DNA of 64,000 nt from the NCBI RefSeq assembly GCF_000959525.1, contig NZ_CP009830.1, positions 124,001-188,000 on the forward strand, in the 5' to 3' direction. Under the pieces are notes generated by a model. It was not told the DNA's origin. It worked only from the letters and a program-made list of their open reading frames with translations, and searched no databases. Shown piece by piece: positions 45,014 to 52,936 of the stretch (its first letter is position 1; every line of letters starts with the position of its first letter). This DNA is from Burkholderia multivorans ATCC BAA-247. GTDB taxonomy: Bacteria; Pseudomonadota; Gammaproteobacteria; Burkholderiales; Burkholderiaceae. The position numbers were made by a program, and so were the translations under genes.

Positions 45014-46003
45014 GTGAACGTGAAAAAACCCTGGCTCTCGGCAGGACAGGTCCTGCTCACCCTGATCGTCGTCGTCGTCGCCGCGCTCGTGCTATGGCGC
45101 GTGATCGACTACTACATGTTCTCGCCATGGACGCGCGACGGGCACGTGCGCGCCGACGTAATTCAGGTCGCGCCCGACGTGTCGGGGCTGATCACGTCCG
45201 TCGAAGTCGCCGACAACCAGGCCGTCACGCGTGGGCAGGTGTTGTTCGTGATCGACCGCGCGCGCTACGCGCTCGCGGAACGGCTCGCCGAAGCGACGCT
45301 CGCCCAGCGCCGCGCGACGCTCGCGCAAGCGAAGCGCGAATATGCGCGCAACCTGCAGCTCGGCAATCTCGTCGCGAGCGAGCAGGTCGAGGAGAGCCGC
45401 ACGCGCGTCGAGCAAGGCGAAGCGGCGGTGCAGGATGCGCAGGTGTCGCTCGACACCGCGAAGCTGAATCTGCAGCGCACGACCGTCGTGAGCCCCGTCG
45501 ACGGCTATCTGAACGATCGCGCACCGCGCGTCGGCGAATACGTGCCGGCCGGCCGTGCCGTGCTGTCGGTCGTCGATCGCAACTCGTTCCGCGTCGACGG
45601 CTATTTCGAGGAAACCAAGCTGCGCGGCATCCATATCGGTCAGCCCGTCGACATCTTCGTGATGGGCGAACCGCACTCGCTGCGCGGTCACGTGCAGAGC
45701 ATCGTCGCGGCGATCGAGGATCGCGACCGCACGCAAGGGTCGAACCTGCTGCCGAACGTGAATCCCGCCTTCAGCTGGGTGCGGCTCGCGCAGCGCGTGC
45801 CGGTGCGCGTCGCGCTCGACGAAGTGCCGGACGATTTCCGCATGATCGCGGGGCGCACCGCGACCGTCGCCGTGCGTGCGCCCGATACGCAGCGCCGCGA
45901 CCGCGCGCAGCCGGTCGCGCCGGCCGCACCTGTCGCACCTGTCGCACCTGTCGCACCTACCGCGTCCGGCACGGCCGCCAGCGCGGCGGGAGCGTCGCAA
46001 TGA
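45014..46003 (+). CDS. HlyD-family periplasmic adaptor of the efflux system
   Basis: The 329-residue protein starts with GTG and has one N-terminal membrane helix (LLTLIVVVVAALVLWRVI), a lipoyl half-motif VAPDVSGLITSVEVADNQAVTRGQVLFVID, a helical hairpin (residues 90-145) and the second half-motif with VVSPVDGYLNDRAPRVGEYVPAG. It links the inner-membrane FUSC protein to the outer-membrane factor. The C-terminal tail holds an Ala-Pro-Val repeat coded by tandem 9-bp units (45926-45960). It overlaps the next gene by 4 bp. Confidence 0.9.
   Translation: MNVKKPWLSAGQVLLTLIVVVVAALVLWRVIDYYMFSPWTRDGHVRADVIQVAPDVSGLITSVEVADNQAVTRGQVLFVIDRARYALAERLAEATLAQRRATLAQAKREYARNLQLGNLVASEQVEESRTRVEQGEAAVQDAQVSLDTAKLNLQRTTVVSPVDGYLNDRAPRVGEYVPAGRAVLSVVDRNSFRVDGYFEETKLRGIHIGQPVDIFVMGEPHSLRGHVQSIVAAIEDRDRTQGSNLLPNVNPAFSWVRLAQRVPVRVALDEVPDDFRMIAGRTATVAVRAPDTQRRDRAQPVAPAAPVAPVAPVAPTASGTAASAAGASQ
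45926..45960 (+). repeat. 9-bp tandem repeat inside the adaptor gene
   Basis: Three perfect copies of GCACCTGTC (45926-45952) and a partial fourth (45953-45960) encode the A-P-V tripeptide repeat in the C-terminal tail. Because the unit is in frame, slippage would only change the tail length. Confidence 0.85.
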
Positions 46004-47505
46004 AGCGGCCCGGTCTTCGCGTCGCGGCGACGCTTGCACCGCTCGCCCTCGCGCTCGGCGCATGCAAATCGGTCGGCCCCGACTACACGCTGCCGCAGCA
46101 GGCGTACGTGAACGCACCGCTTGCCAATCACGCGCTCGACGATGCGAACGGGACGCTCGTTTCGCACGATGCGGTACCCGGCAACTGGTGGCAGCTGTAC
46201 GACGATCCGGCGCTCAACGACCTCGTGCGCAGCGCGCTGACGTCGAATACCGACCTGCGCGTCGCGGCGGCCAATCTCGCGCGATCGCGTGCGGCGCTCG
46301 AGGTCGCGAACCAGCAGGGCGGCTTCTCGGGCCGCACCGAAGCCGCGGTGCAACGCGCGCAGGAATCGGCCGAGCAGTATCTGCTCGAGAACAAGCTGCC
46401 GGTCGTCAACGAAGGGTCGGTCGGCATCAACGTGTCGTACGAGATCGATCTGTTCGGCAAGCTGCGGCGCGGCGTCGAAGCGGCGCGCGCGGACAGCGAG
46501 GCCGTGCAGGCCGCCGCCGATCTCGCGCGCATCACGGTCGTCGCCGACGTCGTGCGCGCATACGTCGAAGCGTGTTCGGCCGGTGAGGAGCTCGAGATCG
46601 CGAAGCAGTCGGTCGCGCTGCAGCGGCAGCGTGTCGCGCTGTCGCAGCGGCTGCGTGACGTCGGTCGCGGCAATCAGACCGAGGTGACGCGCGGCGTCAC
46701 GCAGGTCCGCACGCTCGCCGCCGACATCCCGCGCTTCGAAAGCCGCCGCAAGATCGCGCAGTACCAACTCGCCGCACTGCTCGCGCGCGCGCCGGCCGAC
46801 TTGCCGAAGGCCGTCACCGAATGCGCGCGGCTGCCGAAGCTGCGCCGGCCGATTCCGATCGGCGACGGCGCCGCGTTGCTGCGCCGCCGTCCCGACGTGC
46901 GCGAGGCCGAGCGTCAACTTGCGGCTGCGACCGCGCGCATCGGCGTCGCGACCGCCGCGCTGTATCCGTCGATCAGCATCGGCGCGTCGGCGGGATCGGT
47001 CGGCGTCGCCGCCGATCTCTTCTCGTCGACGACGAATCGCTGGTCGTTCGGCCCGCTGATCAGCTGGACCTTTCCGGTCAACGGACAGCGCGCGCGTGTG
47101 CGCGAGGCCGAAGCCGCGACCGGCGGTGCGCTCGCGCATTTCGACGGCGTCGTACTGAATGCGCTGCGCGAAACGCAGTCGAGCCTCGCCGCGTATGCGG
47201 CCGACGTGCAGCGCGCGGACGAACTGCGTACCGCGTACGAGTCGGCACGCAGCTCCGCGGACGAAACGTATCGGCTCTATCGCGCCGGACGCGAGTCGTT
47301 CATCGCCGATCTCGACGCGACACGCACGCTGACCAGCGTGCACGCGCAAGTCGCGGCCGCCGAAGGACAGGTCGCGGCCGATCAGGTGAGATTGTTTCTC
47401 GCGCTCGGCGGCGGATGGGAAGGTGACGCGACGCCCGCTGCATCGCAGCAGGAGACGTCGTCGGCACGGCCGGCGACGGCGGACGGCGGACGGCGCGGCG
47501 AATAA
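46000..47505 (+). CDS. Outer-membrane factor lipoprotein (NodT/TolC-like) of the efflux system
   Basis: The 501-residue protein starts with a lipoprotein signal (PLALALGACKSVGPDYTLP, lipobox LGAC) and has the two internal OEP repeats seen in NodT-family factors: WWQLYDDPALNDLVRSALTSNTDLRVAAANL in the first, and RRPDVREAERQLAAATARIGVATAALYPSIS in the second. It forms the outer-membrane channel for the exporter made with the upstream genes. The start is fixed by the ATGA overlap with the adaptor gene. The Ala/Ser/Gly-rich tail is weakly conserved. Confidence 0.92.
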   Translation: MKRPGLRVAATLAPLALALGACKSVGPDYTLPQQAYVNAPLANHALDDANGTLVSHDAVPGNWWQLYDDPALNDLVRSALTSNTDLRVAAANLARSRAALEVANQQGGFSGRTEAAVQRAQESAEQYLLENKLPVVNEGSVGINVSYEIDLFGKLRRGVEAARADSEAVQAAADLARITVVADVVRAYVEACSAGEELEIAKQSVALQRQRVALSQRLRDVGRGNQTEVTRGVTQVRTLAADIPRFESRRKIAQYQLAALLARAPADLPKAVTECARLPKLRRPIPIGDGAALLRRRPDVREAERQLAAATARIGVATAALYPSISIGASAGSVGVAADLFSSTTNRWSFGPLISWTFPVNGQRARVREAEAATGGALAHFDGVVLNALRETQSSLAAYAADVQRADELRTAYESARSSADETYRLYRAGRESFIADLDATRTLTSVHAQVAAAEGQVAADQVRLFLALGGGWEGDATPAASQQETSSARPATADGGRRGE

Positions 47506-47625
47506 CGCGCGATAAGCGTGTCGTGCAGGGCGAATGCCGCACGCCGGTCGCATCGGCGGTAAACTCGACCGCACTTTCGTTGTCCATTTGCCGCGCGCGA
47601 TGCGGCCCGTCCCCGGAGACTCGCC

Positions 47626-48051
47626 ATGCGAACCAGTGCCCGCAATCAATTCACCGGTCAGATCAGCGCCGTCAAGACGGGCGCCGTCAACGACGAAATC
47701 ACGCTGCGCACGCAGGACGGCCTCGAGATCGTCGCGGTCATCACGCACGGCAGCGCCGCGTCGCTCGGCCTGTCGACCGGCACGAAAGCGTTCGCGCTCG
47801 TGAAGGCGTCGTCGGTCATCGTGATGGTCGATGTCGATGCCGGCAAGGTCTCGGCGCGCAACTGCATCGCGGGCACCGTCGCGTCGGTCGCGAAGGGTGC
47901 CGTGAATTCGGAGGTCGCGATCAGGACGGCCGGCGGCACCGAAATCATCGCGATCGTCACGAACGATAGCGTCGAGCGACTCGGACTCGCGAGCGGCAGC
48001 GCCGCGACGGCGATGTTCAAGGCGTCGAGCGTGATCGTCGGCATCGAGTGA
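47626..48051 (+). CDS. Di-Mop (tandem TOBE) molybdopterin/molybdate-binding protein
   Basis: The 141-residue protein is a tandem of two Mop/TOBE domains, each about 65 residues. The first runs from ARNQFTGQISAVKTGAVNDEITLRT to ALVKASSVIVMVD; the second from SARNCIAGTVASVAKGAVNSEVAIRT to AMFKASSVIVGIE. Such molbindins (ModG type) store molybdate or tungstate in the cytoplasm. It overlaps nifQ by 4 bp, suggesting joint molybdenum handling. An ATG at 47626 follows a GGAG site. Confidence 0.92.
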   Translation: MRTSARNQFTGQISAVKTGAVNDEITLRTQDGLEIVAVITHGSAASLGLSTGTKAFALVKASSVIVMVDVDAGKVSARNCIAGTVASVAKGAVNSEVAIRTAGGTEIIAIVTNDSVERLGLASGSAATAMFKASSVIVGIE

Positions 48052-48656
48052 AGGATTCGAAGCCGATTGATGCGAGCGCGTGTACGGAAGGTGCCGAGAC
48101 ATTTCGCTCGCTGCTGTCGGGCGCGGTCGATCCGGGCAGCCCCGACGCGCGGCTGTTCGCCGCGCTCGTTGCGGCGCGCGCGAGCCGCAACGAGCCCGCG
48201 CTGCTCGGTCTGTCGCACGCGCAATTGACGCGGCTGCTCGCGCGACATTTTCCGGCGCTGTCCGGCGACGTCGCCGCGGCATTGGCAGCGCCTTTTATCG
48301 TTCGCTCCTTGCCGCCCGCACATGCCACGTTCGTCGCGACCTTGCATGCACTGCTGATGCGCGATGTCGGCGCTGCAGTGGCGGTCGACGACGCCGACTG
48401 CGTCGCTTCGATCATCGCGCATGCGTGTCTGCGCGGCGATCATCTGTGGCGCGATCTCGGGCTCGACGGCCGCGACGCGGTCGCGACGATGCTCGATCGC
48501 TATTTTCCTGCGGTCGCGGCGCGCAACGTCGGCCAGCTGCGCTGGAAGAAATTCCTGGCGCAGGAAGCCGCTGCATCGCTCGGCTTGCCGCCGGGGCCCG
48601 CGCCTGGATGTCCCGGCTGCGAGGACTTTCCTGTTTGCTTTCCTCCGCAGCGATAG
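48048..48656 (+). CDS. nifQ: NifQ-family molybdenum-delivery protein
   Basis: The 202-residue protein, GTG-started and overlapping the di-Mop gene, ends with a NifQ-type cysteine cluster CPGCEDFPVC (Cys188, 191, 197) and carries the family's NVGQLRWKKFL helix just before it. NifQ binds a Mo-Fe-S unit for cofactor synthesis in diazotrophs. The canonical motif, as I recall it, has a fourth cysteine five residues before the first one; here that position is Gly. No nif genes are visible nearby, so a role in molybdenum storage or supply to other Mo enzymes is more likely. Confidence 0.85.
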   Translation: MKDSKPIDASACTEGAETFRSLLSGAVDPGSPDARLFAALVAARASRNEPALLGLSHAQLTRLLARHFPALSGDVAAALAAPFIVRSLPPAHATFVATLHALLMRDVGAAVAVDDADCVASIIAHACLRGDHLWRDLGLDGRDAVATMLDRYFPAVAARNVGQLRWKKFLAQEAAASLGLPPGPAPGCPGCEDFPVCFPPQR

Positions 48657-48723
48657 TCGGTCGCGACGGTTGCGTAACTGCGTCGCCTCGGGTTCGCTGT
48701 GCCGCTACTCGGAGCATCTCGCC

Positions 48724-49089
48724 ATGACCGATATTGCCAGCCCCAATCTGCCCTCGCGCGATTTCGACGCGACGTCGCGCTTCTACGCCAAGTTCGGTTT
48801 TATCGAAACCTGGCGCGATGAAGATTGGATGATTCTGCGGCGACGCGATCTGTTACTCGAGTTCTTTCGGCATGCCGATCTCGATCCGGCTGAAAGCTGG
48901 TTCAGCTGCTGTTTTCGCCTCGACGACGTCGACGCGTTCTTCGATGAAGTGATCGCGGCCGGCATACCGGAGACGACGACCGGATGGCCTCGCGTGCATC
49001 GGCCAAAGCGCGAGGCGTGGGGTGGTAAGGTCGGTGCGCTGGTTGATCTCGATGGAACGTTGATTCGGCTGGTTCAGAACGGCGGGTGA
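48724..49089 (+). CDS. VOC superfamily protein (bleomycin resistance-like)
   Basis: The 121-residue protein reads SPNLPSRDFDATSRFYAKFGFIETWRDEDWMILRRRDLLLEFFRHADLDPAESWFSCCFRLDDVDAFFDEV, the pattern of Ble/Sh-ble-type drug-sequestering VOC proteins (about 120 residues, dimers). It lacks obvious metal ligands. It follows nifQ by 67 bp and has no clear link to its neighbours. Confidence 0.87.
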   Translation: MTDIASPNLPSRDFDATSRFYAKFGFIETWRDEDWMILRRRDLLLEFFRHADLDPAESWFSCCFRLDDVDAFFDEVIAAGIPETTTGWPRVHRPKREAWGGKVGALVDLDGTLIRLVQNGG

Positions 49090-49641
49090 ATGTAGGCCGT
49101 TGGGGGCTTGTGGGGCGAACGGTGGGCGGTGCGCCGTGCGCGGATGCTGTCGGTACGGTGGTTACGCCTGGTGCGTCGGTCAGTGAAGATTGCGCCCGAT
49201 TGATGAACGCGTGCGCCTTGCTTACCAGGCGTCGCGTTGCTCATCGAGAGATGGGCGAAGATATCGCATCATTTCCGGCGAGCCTCGCGTCGAAAGGGAC
49301 CATGGACGATGGCGATGTCGGCGCAGGATGTGGTCTCGAACACGGAGCATCGGCAGCGCAATGGGCTCAAGTCCGTTCGTTCATGGCGAACGGTATGTGT
49401 CGTCGCTCGATCAGGATCACGAATTTTCCGAGCTGCACTTCGCACGAATCGTGTGCCGACTTCGCTTGGGAACGCGAAATGCTACGCGTCGATGAACCGT
49501 GCAAGCATCCATGCCGCTGCTCGCGCGGTGACATTTGTCACTTCGCGTTTACCGCGCCGCAGTTTAGAACGACGCGACAGGTCGGCTGCATGCCTGCCGC
49601 CGAAGACGTCGCCGCGCGATGGCGCGGCGACGTATCCGACC
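49090..49641. other. Intergenic region, no gene seen
   Basis: These 552 bp separate the VOC gene (plus) from the convergent proQ gene (minus). Apart from the hairpin at 49606-49633 I see no conserved frame, repeat or RNA gene. The open frames here have no recognisable protein family and no good ribosome site. Confidence 0.5.
49606..49633 (-). terminator. Terminator-like hairpin after proQ
   Basis: ACGTCGCCGCGC (49606-49617) and GCGCGGCGACGT (49622-49633) form a perfect 12-bp stem with a 4-nt loop, 8 bp past the proQ stop codon. Only a short T-rich stretch follows, so the hairpin could also protect the mRNA 3' end. Confidence 0.65.
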
Positions 49642-50298
49642 TTACTCGTTACCAGCCGCTTGCTGTTCGACCTGCGGCGCCGGTTCTGCCGGCCGTTGAG
49701 TGTCCGCGGCGGCCGGCTGCTGCACGGCGGCGTCCGTCTGCGCGTCGGCCTTCGGCTGCTGCGCGCCCTTCGCCGGCTTCGCAGCACTCTTGCCGGGACG
49801 CCGCGACTTCAGGTGTCGCGCACGCGCCGCATCGTCGCGCGTCACGCGCCCTGCTTCGTTGCCCTGCAGGTCGACGCGGACCGCATCTTCAACGAGGCAC
49901 GACCAGTAACGGTTGCCGCGACACCACGTCGACATCGCATCGCGCAGCTCCGCTTCGCTCAGACCGAGCGTCTGTGCTTCGCGCGCGAGGTCTTCCCAGA
50001 TACCGACCTTCAGCGGCACCTTCGGTGCCGGATTCTTCGGGAAAGCGCGCGGAAAACGCCGTTGCAGTTTTCCGATCGCGACGATCACGGGATCGACGGG
50101 CGCCGACGGCTTTGCCGGCGCGGCCTTCGCGCTCGTCGCTGCTTTGGTGCCGGCACCCGATTTGGCCCCGCGAGGCGGACGATCGCCGGACGGCTTCGCG
50201 CCGGTGTCCGGACGCGTTGCCGGCCGCTTCGCGTTCCGTTCCTGCTTGGCCTTCGCTGCGAGCTGCGCCCGCAATTCGGCAAGTTGTTCAAAACCCAT
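49642..50298 (-). CDS. proQ: ProQ/FinO family RNA chaperone
   Basis: The 218-residue protein (start MGFEQLAELRAQLAAKAKQE) has a ProQ/FinO domain at about residues 65-165 (DPVIVAIGKLQRRFPRAFPKNPAPKVPLKVGIWEDL, and LRDAMSTWCRGNRYWSCLVEDAVRVDLQG). The domain is flanked by a Lys/Pro/Ala-rich N-terminal linker and a Lys/Gln/Ala-rich C-terminal tail. Such proteins bind structured sRNAs and mRNA 3' ends; plasmid members (FinO) control transfer. A longer open frame reaching 50856 adds non-conserved residues and is rejected. Confidence 0.9.
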   Translation of the reverse strand: MGFEQLAELRAQLAAKAKQERNAKRPATRPDTGAKPSGDRPPRGAKSGAGTKAATSAKAAPAKPSAPVDPVIVAIGKLQRRFPRAFPKNPAPKVPLKVGIWEDLAREAQTLGLSEAELRDAMSTWCRGNRYWSCLVEDAVRVDLQGNEAGRVTRDDAARARHLKSRRPGKSAAKPAKGAQQPKADAQTDAAVQQPAAADTQRPAEPAPQVEQQAAGNE

Positions 50299-50983
50299 AA
50301 ATTCAATCCACCAGGAGTGTAAGGCGTGATTCGCGCGGCCATCGCGCGTATCGACGTCGGACCACGCGCTTCGCCGCATCGGCTGCAGCATCTGCCGCCG
50401 ACGCGGATCGCGACGAAACCGCGTCGCGCACGCCACTGTTTCAGGCACCGGCCAAGATGCCGGACAAGGCAGGAGTCGAAGTATACCGGTACGCGCGGAT
50501 GACGGCTGACTCACTGGTCCGGATCGGCCGGAATGCGCGGACGCGGACTGCGACCGACGGGTCGGTGAGCGCAGGAAAGCGGCGGTGCTGGGTAACGAAA
50601 ATGGACGGGATGTCAGGCGCAATTGGGCACAATGATTTCCGGTGTGGCGGCGTGCTGCGCGACGGGAAGGAACGATTCTCCAATCGTGAGACGGAGGCAT
50701 GGTGCCATGAGGAGTCGAGATCGCGTTGCGCAAGATCGCGCGAATCTTGCCACCTATATCCCGCAGCCTCAGCGGTGCGATGAACGGACGGCGCGAAACG
50801 CGCGTCGATGCCCGTCTATTTCGTTGCGTACGCATCCTTTTCGTCCCGAGTCGCATCGCTGCCGAAAAGCACGAAAGTGCGTAGTATGTCGTGCAGCGTC
50901 CGGCTGTTGTGCGTTCACGTTATCGCGTGCCGGGCCGCATACACATTGCCTATGCAAACCCGGTTGCGCAACGGAGCAGATCC
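50299..50983. other. Long divergent intergenic region, no gene seen
   Basis: These 685 bp lie between proQ (minus) and the DUF2889 gene (plus). Short open frames occur but none has a recognisable family or ribosome site. The length leaves room for a proQ leader or a small RNA, but no terminator-plus-promoter pair was found to support one. Confidence 0.45.
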
Positions 50984-51568
50984 ATGGTTTCCCCACACGA
51001 CACCGCGCAGGAAGACGTCACGCGCGAGGAAATTCATCATCGGCAGATCGACATGCGCGGTTATCGACGCAGCGACGGCTTGTTCGAAGTGACGGCGTGT
51101 CTGACGGACCGAAAGCCTGTCGACTTTACGCCGCCCGGCGATGCGCGGATGATCGCCGCACATGCGCCGATTCACGATCTGGGCGTCACGCTTGTCTTCG
51201 ATGGCGACATGATCGTTCGCGCGGTTTCCACCTTCATCAAATCGCATCCGTACGCGCAATGTCCCGGCGGCGGCGATTCGCTGCAGGCGCTGGTCGGCCT
51301 GCGCATCGGTGCCGGGTGGAACAGCGAGGTCCGCAAGCGTCTGCCATCGTGCGACACCTGCACGCATTTGAAGGAGATCCTTACGCCGCTCGCGACGGCC
51401 GCGTATCAGACGATGGTCGGATTTCGCCCGTCGTCGCTGAACGAGTACGACAGCAACGGCAAGCCGGTGAAAATCGACAGCTGCTATGCCTACGGCGCTT
51501 CGCGCGATCTCGTAAAGCGTCTGTGGCCAGAACATCATCGACCGGAAGCGGCGAAGATGGGAGATTAG
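50984..51568 (+). CDS. DUF2889 family protein
   Basis: The 194-residue protein (MVSPHDTAQEDVTREEIHHRQIDMRGYRRSDGLFEVTACLTDRK; CPGGGDSLQALVGLRIGAGWNSEVRKRLPSCDTCTHLKEIL) has the DUF2889 pattern with conserved Arg-Tyr start, Cys-rich CDTCTHL centre and MVGFRPSSLNEY end. The function is unknown; members are common in Burkholderiales beside acyl-CoA and aromatic genes. The ATG at 50984 has GGAG 7 bp upstream. Confidence 0.87.
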   Translation: MVSPHDTAQEDVTREEIHHRQIDMRGYRRSDGLFEVTACLTDRKPVDFTPPGDARMIAAHAPIHDLGVTLVFDGDMIVRAVSTFIKSHPYAQCPGGGDSLQALVGLRIGAGWNSEVRKRLPSCDTCTHLKEILTPLATAAYQTMVGFRPSSLNEYDSNGKPVKIDSCYAYGASRDLVKRLWPEHHRPEAAKMGD

Positions 51569-51599
51569 TCGAGCGCGCATCCGGCGACGGCATCACGAA

Positions 51600-52091
51600 T
51601 CAAAAGATGCCGAGCGCCAGTCCTGCCGCGAGCGCTGCGCCGAGCTCCGCACAGCGCGCCAGATCGGCGGCGCCGATGGTCTTCGGCGCAAGAATGCGCT
51701 CCGGTGTTTGCGCATGCGTGCATACGATCAGGCCCGGCGCCACGTTGTTGAGTCGCCAGCCGGTCGCGATCCGATCGATCTGGCGTAGCGCGTTCTGACC
51801 GTCGCTGCCCGCGCAGATCATCGCCGCATACGGTCGGCCGTTCACGCGATCGAGGACGGGGTAATAACAGCGATCGAAGAAATCCTTCATGACGCCGGAC
51901 ATCGCCGCAAGATTTTCCGGCGTCGCGAAGAGATACGCGTCGGCGGTCAATACGTGCTCCGGCGTAGTCGCATCCGCGCGCTGCAGCCGGACGTCGACAC
52001 TCGATTCGTCGCGTGCAGCCGCGGCCGCCGCCTCGGCCATCTGCCGCGTCCCGCCGGTCATCGTGTGATAGACGATCAGCAGCGTTTTCAT
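51600..52091 (-). CDS. Flavodoxin-like NAD(P)H-dependent oxidoreductase
   Basis: The 163-residue protein starts MKTLLIVYHTMTGGTRQMAEAAAAAA, a flavodoxin-type FMN phosphate loop (T-x-T-G-G-T), then AYLFATPENLAAMSGVMKDFFDRCYYP, the second FMN loop. It is short and lacks obvious partners for electron transfer. Minus-strand orientation and an 117-bp gap to the TetR gene suggest it could be part of the TetR-controlled set. Confidence 0.85.
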   Translation of the reverse strand: MKTLLIVYHTMTGGTRQMAEAAAAAARDESSVDVRLQRADATTPEHVLTADAYLFATPENLAAMSGVMKDFFDRCYYPVLDRVNGRPYAAMICAGSDGQNALRQIDRIATGWRLNNVAPGLIVCTHAQTPERILAPKTIGAADLARCAELGAALAAGLALGIF

Positions 52092-52208
52092 CGATCGGTC
52101 CTCACGCTCCGATGCGTCCGTACTGGTGATATACATATCGGTGTCGATAAGCGCAGCAGGCTTCAGCGATTCCGGCCTCGCCGCCCCGCGCAGGAAGTGC
52201 GCTCAATC

Positions 52209-52856
52209 TCACGATTTGACCGGGGCGTCCTTGCCGTCGGCGCGCGAGTAGCGCGCGAGAAACATGTCGGCCGCCGATTCGGCAACCCTTAGTCGCTCCT
52301 GCGAATCGAGCGGCGGCTGGCCCATCGTCAATTGCGGCCAGAACGCAAACGCCTTCACGATGCCATGCAGTTGTTGGGCGGAGAATATAGGGTCCGATAC
52401 AGACAAACGTCCAGCGGCGGACGCTTCGCGGATCCATACGGTGACATCTTCTTCGCGCTCGCCGAGGCGCGCGACCATGTCGCGTGCGCGCTCCGGCGAA
52501 TGCATCGCCGCGCCGATCGCGACACGCGCAAGTGCCAGGAACGACTCGTCGTTCAATAACTTTAGTTTGCGATTCAACAGCGCGACGAGTTGCTCGCGCA
52601 ACGGGACATCGTCGCGATATGCAGGTGTGCCGTCGTCCTGCGTCGCGTTCCACAGTTTCTGCAGGATCGCGACGAACAGCGCGTCCTTGCTCGGAAAATG
52701 ATTGTAGACCGTGCGCTTCGATACGCCGGCGTGGGCAGCGATTCGATCCATGCTCGTTGCGTCGTAACCGGAAGCGAGAAACGCCTCGATCGCCGCATCG
52801 ACAATGGCGGCACGCTTGCGGTCGGTGAGGCGCTGTGGAGACGAGGTGGTGTTCAT
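52209..52856 (-). CDS. TetR family transcriptional regulator
   Basis: The 215-residue protein has the TetR helix-turn-helix RAAIVDAAIEAFLASGYDATSMDRIAAHAGVSKRTVYNHFPSKDALFVAIL (residues 14-63) and a C-terminal ligand-binding domain of the AefR-like/TetR_C type. It diverges from the metallohydrolase gene across an AT-rich region holding a GTAGTTT / AAACTAC inverted repeat (52875-52903), its likely operator, which would control both directions. Confidence 0.9.
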   Translation of the reverse strand: MNTTSSPQRLTDRKRAAIVDAAIEAFLASGYDATSMDRIAAHAGVSKRTVYNHFPSKDALFVAILQKLWNATQDDGTPAYRDDVPLREQLVALLNRKLKLLNDESFLALARVAIGAAMHSPERARDMVARLGEREEDVTVWIREASAAGRLSVSDPIFSAQQLHGIVKAFAFWPQLTMGQPPLDSQERLRVAESAADMFLARYSRADGKDAPVKS

Positions 52857-52874
52857 TCGAAAATTTTACACCGC

Positions 52875-52924
52875 GTAGTTTACTTTTTCGAATAAGAAAC
52901 TACACTGCTGAGTGTACTTTTTCG
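52875..52924. promoter_or_regulatory. TetR operator region with an inverted repeat and a direct repeat
   Basis: GTAGTTT (52875-52881) and AAACTAC (52897-52903) form an inverted repeat in the 80-bp divergent gap. The word ACTTTTTCG occurs twice (about 52882-52890 and 52916-52924, 34 bp apart). The region is far richer in A and T than the surrounding sequence, as expected for a promoter with bound repressor. Confidence 0.65.
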
Positions 52925-52936
52925 GACGAGTCGAAC

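Noticed and set aside
45688-48282. An 864-codon minus-strand open frame
   Set aside because: It is antisense to the adaptor, outer-membrane factor and molybdenum genes, with no protein family and no ribosome site.
48048-48656. NifQ as evidence of nitrogen fixation on this replicon
   Set aside because: No other nif or regulatory genes are present, the gene is coupled to a molybdate-storage gene, and one expected cysteine is missing.
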